Shown here in pieces: positions 48,262 to 59,430 of a DNA stretch of 64,000 bases. The stretch is from NCBI GenBank assembly GCA_037013685.1, contig CM072899.1, positions 2,287,479 to 2,351,478 on the forward strand. The letters run 5' to 3'. The notes under the pieces are model-generated. The model was not told the origin of the DNA and made no database searches. It worked only from the letters and a program-made list of their open reading frames with translations. The position numbers were made by a program, and so were the translations under genes. The stretch comes from Acridotheres tristis (taxonomy: Eukaryota; Chordata; Aves; Passeriformes; Sturnidae). The number at the start of each line of letters is the position of its first letter. Positions within the stretch are counted from its first letter, which is position 1.

Positions 48262-48535
48262 GAGACAATTGACAAGGGATGGAGGGACAGGACACAGGGA
48301 ATGGCTTCAAACTGACAGAGGGCAGGGCTGGGTGGGATTTTGGGCAGGAATTGTTCCCTGGCAGGGTGGGCAGGGCTGGCACAGGGTGCCCAGAGCAGCT
48401 GTGGCTGCCCCTGGATCCCTGGCAGTGCCCAAGGCCAGGCTGGACACTGGGGTTTGGGACAGTGGGAGGTGTCCCTGCCATGGGACTGGGTGGGATTTAA
48501 GGTCCCTTCCCAACCCATCCAATGCCACAATCCCA
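48262..48535 (+). mobile_element. CR1 LINE 3' fragment, young subfamily
   Basis: 'gacaagggatggagggacag', 'gacacagggaatggcttcaa', 'gggcaggaattgttccctgg', 'gcagggtgggcagggctggc' and 'aaggtcccttcccaacccat' give about 270 bp of sense CR1. It is the longest young copy in the window. Confidence 0.95.
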
Positions 48536-49860
48536 TAATTTTACAGGATCTGTGGCTTAGCTCGAAGACTCCAGTCCCCCCATTTCTCTCTTCATCACTT
48601 TGGAGTATCAGAGACAAATCCAGAACTAACATCTCTTTGTGTGTTTTATCGAGCTCCCCTTTTCCCATAAAGGTTTTATTTACTCCACTTCTGACTTGAT
48701 GCCACTTTGCCTCAGAAATTCTCCTCAACTTTGACTTTTCTTGCAGCACAAAGACAGCAGGAGAGCCCCTGAAGACATCATCAAAATCTTTATTTTCATG
48801 CTTTCCAAAGCCCCTGGAAATAGATACTACACATCATTGTAAATAGTATTTCTCTTAATGCAATGATCTCGTTCTAATCTTCCAGTGGTGTGAATATGCT
48901 TAGAGAGACGGATGCTAAATAAATTAAAATGAGCTAAGAGAAGATGCTTCATAACCCTGGAAATATTGCAAGCATTATTTAAAGCAGTTAATATTTTTAC
49001 TGCCTCGTGAATGCTAATCTCTGAGAAATCTCAGGTACCAAATATAGTTTTAATTCTCAATTTTAGTTCTCACAAACTGGAACTGTAAATTAATTTCAAC
49101 ACTATAAAAAGTAATAGAGACGTTTATTTTCTTAAGCAATCTGCCTCATTCAGCTGCAGAATGGATCTGAATTAATGGTCCTGGCATGCTGAATACAAAA
49201 TTAGTGATAATGTGAAATGCACCTAATGATAATATCTGCTGCAAGAGTTATAATGCTGGGGTCCACATTTTTTCTCATTAATCTTCTCCATTACTATTAA
49301 AGAAATGGTACTGAGCATCCTCTCTGGCACTTGAGTGCTTTTATGGGGGTTTCTTTAGAAGAAATGGTTCCTTTTGCAGGATGAGCATAGCCCAAGCATA
49401 CTTCAATCTTTTGGGGATGTTTTAATTTAGAATTAATGTGCCTGTTGCATTTCCATAATCCAATGTCAGGACAAGATAAAACTTTGGAGAAGTCACTGGA
49501 TGTGACTCCGAAGTTCAGTCTGGAGAAAGAAAAGGAGTTACTAAACATTTCTTTTACTCAGAAAAACTGGGCAGAGCAGGGATCCACAGCAAAGCCCCCA
49601 CACAGCTCAGGGACAGCACCCCCCTTCCCTGTCCCACAAATTCCTTGGATTACAGGCTGAGGGTTTATATGGATCTGCAGGAATGTTTGCAGAAGGGCCA
49701 GGACAAGAGGTGAGAAGCAGAGGAGTGAACGAGGGGACTGGAAATGTGCTCAGGAAAGGAAGTGAAGAGAATCAGAGGCTGTGGGAAGTACATGGGAAGA
49801 AAAAGTGGCTGCCAGTGATCCTGTTGCACATCAGAAACCAAATAATAATCTTTTATATCT
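48536..49860. other. Unique AT-rich sequence
   Basis: No gene is seen. 48820-49290 is a smooth, unique AT-rich block of the type often conserved in gene deserts. Confidence 0.5.
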
Positions 49861-50612
49861 CCTTTCCTTTCCTTTCCTTTCCTTTCCTTTCCTTTCCTTT
49901 CCTTTCCTTTCCTTTCCTTTCCTTTCCTTTCCTTTCCTTTCCTTTCCTTTCCTTTCCTTTCCTTTCCTTTCCTTTCCTTTCCTTTCCTTTCCTTTCCTTT
50001 CCTTTCCTTTCCTTTCCTTTCCTTTCCTTTCCTTTCCTTTCCTTTCCTTTCCTTTCCTTTCCTTTCCTTTCCTTTCCTTTCCTTTCCTTTCCTTTCCTTT
50101 CCTTTCCTTTCCTTTCCTTTCCTTTCCTTTCCTTTCCTTTCCTTTCCTTTCCTTTTCTTTCTTTCTTTCCTTTCCTTTCTCTTTCCTTTCCTTTTCCTTT
50201 CCTTCTTTCTCTTCTTTCTCTTTCCTTTTCCTTTCTTTCCTTTCCTTTCCTTTCCTTTCCTTTTTCTCTTTTCTCTTTTCTCTTTTCTTTTCTTTTCTTT
50301 TCTTTTCTTTTCTTTTCTTTTCTTTTCTTTTCTTTTCTTTTCTTTTCTTTTCTTTTCTTTTCTTTCTTTTCTTTTCTTTTCTTTTCTTTTCTTTTCTTTT
50401 CTTTTCTTTTCTCTTTTCTTTTCCTTTCTTTCTCTTTTCTCTTTTCTCTTTCTTTCTTTTCTTTTCTTTTCTTTTCTTTTCTTTTCTTTTCTTTTCTTTT
50501 CTTTTCTTTTCTTTTCTTTTCTTTTCTTTTCTTTTCTTTTCTTTTCTTTTCTTTTCTTTTCTTTTCTTTTCTTTTCTTTTTTCTTTTCTTTCCTTTTCTT
50601 TCCTTTTCTTTT
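49861..50612. repeat. 750-bp homopyrimidine tract, (CCTTT)n to (CTTTT)n
   Basis: Nearly perfect CCTTT pentamers run from 49861 to about 50152. A mixed CT zone follows to about 50280, then CTTTT pentamers to about 50600. Plus is entirely C/T over the whole length. Frames of 290-350 codons on both strands are artefacts. Confidence 0.98.
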
Positions 50613-50862
50613 CCTCCAGGGTCACCCAGTCCAGACTGTGCCCAATCCTTGAGCTCTGAGTGCCACATCCAGGAATTCCTTGGACACTCCAGGGATGGGC
50701 ACTCCAAACCTGCCTGGGCAGCTCCTTCCAGTGCCTGAGCCCCCTTTCCATGGGGGAGTTCCTCCTGGTGTCCAACCTGAGCCTCCCCTGCTGCAGCTTG
50801 GGGCCATTTCCCCTTGTCCTGTCCTTTTTTCCCTGAAAGAAGAGACTGATCCCCATCTTCTT
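50613..50862 (-). mobile_element. CR1 LINE fragment abutting the pyrimidine tract
   Basis: 'ccagggtcacccagtccaga', 'cttggacactccagggatgg', 'ccaacctgagcctcccctgc' and 'ggggccatttccccttgtcc' are an antisense CR1 3' region. Its 3' side directly meets the end of the pyrimidine tract. Confidence 0.88.
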
Positions 50863-53723
50863 TCATTTTTTATTGCTGTGGGAGCAACTGATGGGCCAGA
50901 CAAAGTCCAGGGATGGTGCTGGGCAGGCTGGGTTGGAGGTGGGGACAGCTGCCTGGTGCAGTGCCTAGAACTCAGTGGCTTCCAAAGGGTTTTATACCTT
51001 ACGGAGTGAAAGTGAAATATTTTGTGCTCAGCAGTGTTTATTTTGTTTTCTTTCCTTTGGACTAACGAGCCCGAGTCAGGAAACCATGCAGGGAAAATCA
51101 GTATGCAGAGAGCAAGCATCAATTTAAATCTACAAAGTTGCAGTGGGCTATATAAAGATTTATTAATCAAAACATTTGCAAAATATTGACTGTGCGTGTA
51201 CGCTGTGAGGCCTGAGAGATCATCTGCAAAGCAAAGCGTGAATTAATCACTTCTTCTCAGCCATTAATCTTTAAAGAATTAAAAAATGATGTAGCAGATA
51301 TTTGTGGGTATTTTGCGAACTAATTTCATTCTCTAATTTCAAATTATTTCCTCTCCGCAGTTGTCGTGTAGAGGGAGGAAACAACAGCTCAGGGCAATCA
51401 GCCAAATTTTGGCTCCCAGAACAGGGGGTGTTTTGGAGAAGGTTATTCCTGGATCCTTCCCATCCTGAGGGGACAAGTCCAGAGCCTAAAAATCCTGAGG
51501 GACAAAGCTCAACCACAGCATCACACCGAGAGCACTTTGGTGCCACTTTTGGCTTCAACAGCTCTGGAAAACACAGATCTGGGGAAATCTGGTTAGAAGG
51601 ATTTGGCAGCCCCAGTTCTCTGCAAAAATAGATGTATTACAAGGGGAAAAATCAGAAGAAATTGTTTTTGTTGGAGAAAGAAACCTTTCATGTTTTAGTA
51701 TCCATCCAAAGAATACCAATGGATTCACAGCCAGCATCCTGCCCACCTTGAATGATGCTGAAAGCTTTGCCAGCCAGTGAATATCACAGTGATTAAAACC
51801 CAAAGGCATAATTTGGGCTAGGCTCTTTAATTTTCTGAAATGCCCAGGTAGGTACCAGCACAGCCCAGAGTGCCCATGAATCAATAAATGCTGGCAGGCT
51901 TATTGTACTGAAAGTTGTGAAGTGCCACAAAGCAGCCCTGTTGTAGTTGCTGGTTTTAATTTAAAGCAAATAATCAATTTGTAAGGCTGGCATGATGGGG
52001 AGCAACGACCATGATTTTATTTCAGACGTTTCTTTGAGTGGGTTTATGAAGTTGTTTTATAAACAAGGTTTTAAAGTGCAAGGCATGTTGTTATTTTATT
52101 TCCTCCAACAACTAATAAGTGAGAGAGGCAGGGCTGTATTTATGGCAGGATGGGTTTATGGAGGAAATCTTGCAGTGGCTGGAGGAAGGAGCACACGTCT
52201 CCTAATGCAGAGGAATGATTGGGAGCTCCTGCTTAGCAAAGTGGTGCCAGAGCTGAATTAGATAAATTATTCTGGGCCCTGTGCTCTACCCTGCCTGCTA
52301 GTGCAGGATCCCTCCTGTGATTCCCTTTCTCAGACTCGAGGGAAAATCAGAAATGTGGAGCTGTTTTCATTACACAGATTTCTATTTCCTGCTCCTCTTC
52401 TATACATACACATTTCTGAGTTTGCATGTATCTATATTTCATATATATGTATATGAAAGATCACTTATTTACCAACTTTTATTTTGAATTTTATGCTTTT
52501 ATGCTGATTTTCCTTTTTGCTGAGTGCACTCACTGCCCTGTGTGGGCAGTGTTGGAGGTGGTTGTGCACCACACCTTGGCCCAGGTGCCCCCAGAGCTGT
52601 GCACTCATTCCCTGGGGACAGAAATTCCTCCTGAGCAGAGCAGTGGGAATGAAAATCCATAACCCCAGACTATCCCCTGCCTTAAATCCATTGCTTGATG
52701 GAATAAACTTCACCCTTTTGCCAAAATTACAACAGCAGAGCACAGTTCTCTCTTCTAACTTGTGATGCTTGGATATTGGGAGAGATGTGTGTGCATATTA
52801 AATGGATAAAAGGTTTAGTTTATAAGTCAGACTTTAAGAGAAATTTTAAAAGCCTTGTGAAACTAAATGGCCTGGAAGAACTTTTCTGTTAGACAGTATT
52901 TCTGAACTGCAGCAGTGTGGTTTTCATGGATGTTTTCTGCAAGAGCTCTTTATGGATCTGTGTTAATTTTGTTTTACATATTTCACTAGAAAATACAAAC
53001 ATAAAAATAGGTTAATATATATATTAAAAATATGAATATAGCAATACTGACTTGTAAACGGCAAGCAGCACAGATGACATGAAATGAAAAGTGTTTCACC
53101 CTCCAGGCAGGGAGCTGGGATGTTTGAAGGGCTGGATGGAGCTCTGCACCCTGGTACTTGTTAAAAAGTGGAATTTCCTTGGCCTGATGGAGCAGTTCCA
53201 CCATGAGAGCAGCTCGGAGCTGATGTGATTAACAGCCAAATGTTTCAGGGCTCCTCCCTCAAACTGGGAAAACCTTGGAGCAGCCAGGATCAGGGGCTGT
53301 TATATTCAATTTATGGCACTGCAAAGCCACGGGATGCTACAAAAAGCTCCAACTGCAGCCAGCACTTCCCTAAAACAGGACAAGCACCATTCCATCCTTT
53401 GGGGGACACCTGGAGCCTTTCTGAGGAGCCCACCTGGAGCTCCCACAGGTGGGGAAGGGGACAGTGACATTTAGGAGCAGCAGAAAGCTCCAAGAAGCAC
53501 GGGCAGGTATTGAAGAGAGAAGGAAGAACAGGTTCATCCTCCTCCAGCTCCAAATGCCTGCGTGTCTTTTCACCATCCCAGCCTTCCAGCTTCTCACCTG
53601 GCTCACCTGGGGCTGCACTTAGCCCAGGGAGGGTAATTCCAGAGGGGTCAAACCTTGGAACTTCTTTTCTCTGCTCTGCAGCAGCGTTTGTCTCCTACTT
53701 TTCTCTGCTGGAAGCAGCAATAC

Positions 53724-53755
<32 letters not shown>

Positions 53756-54162
53756 CTTCCAGCTCAGCCAGTGGATGATTTTTATCAGCTCATTTTAGTC
53801 AATAAAGAAAGAAGTCAATCACTCCTGGAAAATAGCACTTTCCAGTGCTGTATAAACCTGGCCAGTACAATTGCAGAATAAATCAATAACTGCATTAATC
53901 AATACGATGTAAACTGCTGATCTCTGTGGATAAATTGTACTGGTGTAAGAGGGCTTTCAAATAAATTCTAAACTCACTCAAACTGCACAGGCTTTGAATC
54001 TGCTGAGGGCACTGGGACCCTGGGAAGATTTGTGCTCTTTCTCTTTAAAATCCCTGGGACAGCAGGGCTGCAGAATAATGTAATTAAATCATGGTAGCAG
54101 CCTCCCACAGACCACTGCAGTGAGAGCTCCAGAAAAGATCCCTTGGCTCAAATTTGCCAGGA
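50863..54162. other. Unique intergenic sequence
   Basis: About 3.3 kb without a recognised gene. 51120-51340 is a smooth AT-rich block with several homeodomain-type ATTA/TAAT sites, and an A29 run lies at 53724-53752. Confidence 0.55.
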
Positions 54163-54378
54163 AAAGGGGATTTCAGGGTGAATAGGGTGGGGAGTCCCTG
54201 TTCTCTGGCACAGGTACCCAGATTTGCTGTGGCTGCCCCTGGATCCCTGGCAGTGCCCAAGGCCAGGCTGGACATTGGGGCTGGGACAGTGGGAGGTGTC
54301 CCTGACATGGCAGGGGTGACACTGGATGGGCTTTAAGGTCCCTCCCAATCCAAACCATTCCATGATTTTCTGTAATTC
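54163..54378 (+). mobile_element. CR1 LINE 3' fragment, young subfamily
   Basis: 'ttctctggcacaggtaccca', 'gtggctgcccctggatccct', 'acagtgggaggtgtccctga' and 'ctttaaggtccctcccaatc' give a sense CR1 to its 3' terminus, with some changes in the left part. Confidence 0.93.
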
Positions 54379-55538
54379 TAAGAACAGCAAGTGGTGCACA
54401 GAGAAGGGAAAGCTGCTCCTGACAGCCCCAAGAGCTGGAGGAGGTTTGGCCTCTCCATTTTTTATAAAACCCTGCATTTGAGCACCTCAGTTTTTATTTT
54501 ACTTCTTACCATAACACTAACCCAAAGCAAATCTACTGACAGAGCTATGGATGCTTTACAGGGGAAAAATTGGATTATACCTGAGGGGATGGGACCCATG
54601 GCAGCAGAGTGGTTGGAATGGGACTGGAAAACCAGCACAAGGAGACAACCAGGACATGAATGAGGAAAGTTTGTGTTGGACATTTCACTGAAGGCAATCT
54701 GGAAAAAAACATCACCAGGAGGTGATGACTCAAATGCAACGATTCCATTTATCTTATTGAACACACCTTACCAAAAACTTCTGCTCTTCAGAGTTATTCC
54801 AGTTCATTCCATAAAGGTGACAAACATTTTTGTAGCTGCTTTTCACTACTGAAATCTATTGGTGTCTATAAAATAGGTTAAGTAAAGAAACAGTGCACAC
54901 CAGTATGATTAATATGACATTTTAATTGCTACGTCAGACCTATTTTCAAGTATTTAGTGCTAGGAACTGACAAAAGAAGTTCCTAATAAAAAAGGCCTGA
55001 ATGATTGAAGCTATTTAGGAGCCCTCATTGTACTGTGCTGTCAAAATGTCCAACTGACCTTTTCCTCATGGTAAATTTTCCAAGGAAGATTTTATACAGG
55101 CTATTTTAATAATGCTGATTCCCCACCCTCTCTCCCAGTTTTTAGATTAGATAATGGTCAGAGAGAGAGAGAAATGTCACATCCTTACCTAGACTCTGGA
55201 TTTGGCCAGGGGCATTCAGAGTGAAGTCTGTGGAACCTTATTTAAATTTTTAGATGGCTATTTCTGAATGCATCATTTGCCATGGTTTTGTATTTTCAGT
55301 TCGGAGCAATCCTGGAGGTGTTGTCCCTCCTTGTCCCTCCCATAAATTCAGTCAGGAGCAGGAGGAGGACATGGAAAATAACTGAGATGAGGGAGGCTGG
55401 GCCACGCCTTGGCAGGAATAATGCACAGGTGATGGGGGAGTCCTGCTGTACCTGTACCTGGGAGAGCTCATCATCCTTGCTGGAATAACTCTGTGACTGC
55501 CACCAGACCTCAGTCCACTCATTCCTGAGGCCAGCACA
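54379..55538. other. Unique intergenic sequence
   Basis: No gene is seen. 54790-55060 is an AT-rich unique block. Confidence 0.55.
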
Positions 55539-55658
55539 CCCCTGGCAGTGCCCAAGGCCAGGCTGGACAGGGCTTGGAGCACCCTGGGACAGTGTCCAGG
55601 GGTGGCACTGGGTGATCTTTAAGATCTCTCCCAACCCAAACCATTCTGGGATTCTGAG
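55539..55658 (+). mobile_element. CR1 LINE 3' fragment
   Basis: 'cctggcagtgcccaaggcca', 'ggacagggcttggagcaccc', 'gtgtccaggggtggcactgg' and 'caacccaaaccattctggga' give a complete sense 3' end. Confidence 0.93.
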
Positions 55659-57779
55659 CATTGTGGCTGCACCTACAGAGGCATCCCAAAAACCATCATT
55701 TTTGGGAGCATTGAGAAGCAGCAGCCCTCGGGGATGTCCAGGGCAATTTTGGGGGATGGTGTTTTGGAAATATCACTGCTGGAGGGGAATAAACATATTG
55801 GTTTATTCCAGATCTGGCATCTTTTGAGCAGGGAAAGAAAAAACATTGGTTCATTCAATTTGTCACATCTTTTGTGCTCCCTGAGCAGACAAAAATCCAC
55901 GGAGTGGGGCACAGAGGGAGCCAGGATCCCCTGACAGCACCCCCAGCACCCCAGAGGGTCCCCAAATCTCCATGAGCAGATTAATCCCCTCCTCCTATGG
56001 GCCCTGCTAATCACTGGGGGGAATTCTGCACGACTGAGGCACAGGCAGATATTAATAAAAGCTTTTTTGCACATTTACAACACATTTGTTCACGGCTGTG
56101 ATTTAGAGCTCGGTGTCAAGGCGTCACCAGGGCTGCATTCCAAAGACCCACAGAAAAAAAAAAGGAGTTTCTGCACTCCAGGATAATGTTGATTTAGGGG
56201 CTGGTACAATAACACACATGGGCTATTTTATTTCATTTCTTGGCATTCCTATTCAAAAATGGCCCTATAAAGAAGGGAGAAGATGTTAAATAAAGTTTAA
56301 ATGCTCGTAAATCACAAAGAAGCATTGCGCTCGGAGTGAACAGAAACATTTGGAGAGGCTCAAAATTGCTTTTTTCATGGAGAAATATTTTGTTGATGTG
56401 TTAAATTCAAAATGAAAATCCCTGACTGTGAGTCTCTTTCATGTTGTGGTACTTTGCTTAGGTTATCAAAAGAAAATAGGTATTATTTTTCCAGCTGTCT
56501 GAAAACTTTGGCTGGTCTGTGATTTTCTCTAAAATCTGCTAAGTCTGGGCCCAAAATTCCCTTTACTGAGTACCCTTAAATGGGGTTTTCAATTCAGGTT
56601 CTTGGCTGTTAAAAACCAGGAGCACTGCAGAGTTTTTCTGTTGTTTTCATTTCAACTCTGGTTTTAGGGGATTTGTGCTGTTCCCATTTCCAAAGTTTTT
56701 CCTGCAACTCTAAGTGACAAAACTCTTTTTTGACCCTTTCTCTTTTCTTTTTAATGAAAGCTGCCAGCCATGTGAACTCTTTCCATTTCAACATCAGCTG
56801 CTTTAATAACATTTTCACATAAAAAGAGCTGGACTTTCAGTGCTTAGGGCTGCTCAGACTCAATTTGTCCTGGTGAAATACCAAAACAAAAAAAGAAAAG
56901 GACTGGGGAGCTGAAGAGGAGAAAATGAACCTGCACAAGTTCTGCAGTGATTTGGGGAGGATGGGAGGAGCTGGAGTTCAAGTTTTTCTCCTTTGGCTGC
57001 TCAGTTCTGCTCCTGAGGCAGAATATTCACCCTGGAATCTTCAGCTCCAAGGGAATTCAGCAAGGGAACAGATTCACTCATATTCCTGGGATTCCTCAGT
57101 TGTCCCTTTTTTAAAAAAGGGCTGCTCCCATGGCAGTGACAAAATGGAGAAGTGTTGAGGTTAAGGATCCTGATTTGGATCTTTACAGCAAGAAAAGAAC
57201 ATCAGTGCTGCACAAAAACGAGAAGAAATCTGAAGAAGTGATTCATTGTTTACTTCCACCACAAAGAAAAATGTTTTTACTTCATTAAGGCATTATCAGG
57301 ATTTTTAATAGCACATTCATTTATTTCTAAACCATTCTCCTCTTTTGAAAGCTCTGTTAAACCTCTTCTTAATAATTCCTGTGATTAGGAACTTTGTAGA
57401 AATCCCAGAGGACAGAATTCTAAAAGTGACATTTTATTTCCAGAGCCTCCCTGTAATTAAGCATCTCTCAGACCTTCTATGGAGCTGTAACTGCTCTGCA
57501 GAAAATCTCTTTTCACTCGAATAAAAAGATGTTTTGGGCGAAGTTAGCAAAGAATTACATTTCTGTTACGAAGTAGAAGAATTTCAGATTGGGTTTAATG
57601 AAGGGAAATAAAAGGTACCTGTTGTTTAATGGGCACAGAAGGGCTGGGAGTGAGCAGAGGTCCTGCTGGACCTGCTGGCAAGGGATGATGCAAAAAAGCT
57701 CTTCCAAAACCAAACAGGAGTGACCTCTATAAAACATTTTATTGAATTGAGTGTGAGGTTGTTACATATCACCAGTTGC
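55659..57779. other. Unique intergenic sequence
   Basis: No gene or repeat is recognised. 56090-56480 is an even-composition unique block. Confidence 0.55.
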
Positions 57780-57828
57780 AGGAGATCTTTAATGTCCCTT
57801 TCAGCCCAAACCATTCCATGAATCTGTG
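57780..57828 (+). mobile_element. CR1 LINE terminal fragment, short
   Basis: 'gagatctttaatgtcccttt' then 'cagcccaaaccattccatga' is the last 50 bp or so of a sense CR1. Confidence 0.7.
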
Positions 57829-58869
57829 AAGAGCTATTTACTTGGATATCAACCTCTACCATGTGGTTTTGCAATGATTTTATCATTTTTGAGTTTATTT
57901 TCTGCCAGACCAGCCCGTGTGAGGAATCAGAGAAAGGTTTGGCTTGGCAGGGACCTTGGGGAGGTACCAAAGTTTTGGATCTTCCTCTGTGAATTCCCAC
58001 TCCCATCCCATGGATAGCAAACATGGTTTAAAAAATGGGTTCTTTGAAGGATTTCTGTGCACAACTGAACTTCTTTTACTCATTCAAGTGCTGACACATC
58101 CTCACCCTCATTCCAACAGTCCCCTTTTTAAAAACTATTTGGGGTATTTGGTTATCTTGTAGTTATAAATGTTTACAAAGATGGCACGACGTGGATCTGA
58201 CAGTGGGGAAAAGAAAATAAACTTCAGAGCAAAGTGAGAAAGAAGAAAAGATTTCCCAGTAATGGCACCAGGCAAAAAACACCTTTTATCAGATGTAGTT
58301 CAAGCTGGCAGGAGAGTGGCTTCGAGTGCTGAGCTGCATCTCTTGACTTGAAAGCCAAGCTCTGGTGTTTAATTTGTCATTCTGGGGACTCAGGAGATGG
58401 AAGGGCTTAATTAGCTGCTTTTATTTATATTTCAGGACCATGAAAATCAATGTTCTTCTCATTTACCTTCACACCCAACCCACAGATGAATCTACACTTT
58501 CAAGCCACAGCAAAGAATAACAAAATCAGGAGAGACCAACTGATCCTGCCTAATGACAGATTTCAATCCTCCCTCAAAAAAAAAAATTCAGTATCTGTGG
58601 AAGTCTTGTTGATCAGAACAGTCTTTGCATGGAAAAATCCTTTGAAATGGATTTGAGAATATGTAAAGTATCTGATGGTGTAAAAGGTGCTGCTATTTCA
58701 GCTCTGGTTCAAGGCTTGCTGATGCCACCAGAATTTATTTTTAATTTATTTTTTAATGGCATTCACTGGGTTTTGTGTTGGTCCATAGGAGACTCCTTTT
58801 ATTTAAGTTCCCTTTTTCTGCAGAAAATAGCACAGGAATGTGTTTTATGACACCTCCTCTAATACAGAC
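57829..58869. other. Sequence just downstream of the contactin 3' end
   Basis: No gene is seen. Several minus-strand AATAAA hexamers between 58734 and 58803 could serve a longer contactin 3' UTR. Confidence 0.5.
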
Positions 58870-58894
58870 AAGTGCAAAAAGTAAACAAATAGCT

Positions 58895-58900
58895 TTTATT
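58895..58900 (-). promoter_or_regulatory. Candidate poly(A) signal AATAAA
   Basis: This canonical hexamer on the minus strand lies about 400 nt past the contactin stop codon. Downstream it is followed by TATTTGTTTACTTTTTGC, a U/GU-rich element. It is the first canonical AATAAA after the stop. Confidence 0.5.
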
Positions 58901-59110
58901 TCATTGAAAGTGGGTTTTTTTTAACAGGATACATGGAAGAACATGAGATAAATAATATCCACATCACAAGAGTTTTAAATCTCTTCTCCCCTCCCTGGCA
59001 TCAGCTTGCACAGGTTGACATTCCATTAAATGCTGCTCTAATAACAACTGCTTGGAAAAAAACTGAGACCACCCCCGTGTCAATCCCAAATTAGGTTTGG
59101 CACCACTCTG

Positions 59111-59116
59111 TTTAAT
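59111..59116 (-). promoter_or_regulatory. Candidate proximal poly(A) signal ATTAAA
   Basis: This is the common variant hexamer, about 180 nt past the stop codon on the minus strand. The downstream GU-rich support is weaker than for the AATAAA at 58900-58895. Confidence 0.25.
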
Positions 59117-59296
59117 TAATGCATGTTGATTTATCCCTTCATTTCCAAGCCTATTTTTAAAAATTCATGGAATATCGATACCTAACATTTTCTTAATGAC
59201 AGAGCACTTCTGCCTCCCTCCCCCTCCCCAGTGTTGCATTTTCTCAGGAATGTTGGTTATGGTGAAGAATTAAGATAAAATCTACACTTTCTATTT

Positions 59297-59430
59297 TTAA
59301 AAGTCCAGGGCAGGGCATTGCTGGAACCAGCAAGGAAAAGGGTTTAGAAGAACAGAACTCAACAACAGGATCCCAGATGTCAATGTATGGTTTATCCTTT
59401 GGGATAATTTCATTGCTCCAGAGCTTAAAC
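59297..59430 (-). CDS. CNTN3: CNTN3-like terminal coding exon with GPI-anchor signal
   Basis: A pyrimidine-rich tract ending TTTTCACAG precedes the exon. The first two bases (GT) complete the serine codon begun by A in the previous exon, giving [13 protein letters not shown]. Forty-three full codons follow, then TAA at 59299-59297. Small residues SSGA suit a GPI omega site. They are followed by a polar spacer with an NHT sequon and the hydrophobic run [12 protein letters not shown]. The end, [15 protein letters not shown], is less hydrophobic than a usual GPI signal. Phase agreement and the shared SSLSS motif support the call; the tail itself is poorly conserved in the family as I remember it. 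Confidence 0.75.

Larger units (their letters stand above)
58870..59296 (-). other. CNTN3: Candidate 3' UTR of the contactin gene
   Basis: This is the sequence directly downstream of the TAA stop on the minus strand. It has no coding pattern and no recognised repeat. It runs to just past an AATAAA at 58900-58895, which is followed by a T/GT-rich stretch suited to cleavage-factor binding. An ATTAAA at 59116-59111 could give a shorter form. More AATAAA hexamers at 58803-58798, 58750-58745 and 58739-58734 could extend the UTR. The end point is inferred. Confidence 0.5.

Noticed and set aside
49683..50866. Frames of about 290-350 codons rich in Phe/Leu/Ser or Lys/Glu/Arg
   Set aside because: They are translations of the pyrimidine tract plus an antisense CR1 tail.
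53724..53752. A29 run considered as the tail of a processed pseudogene
   Set aside because: The sequence upstream on plus has no gene-like reading frame and no target-site duplication was seen.
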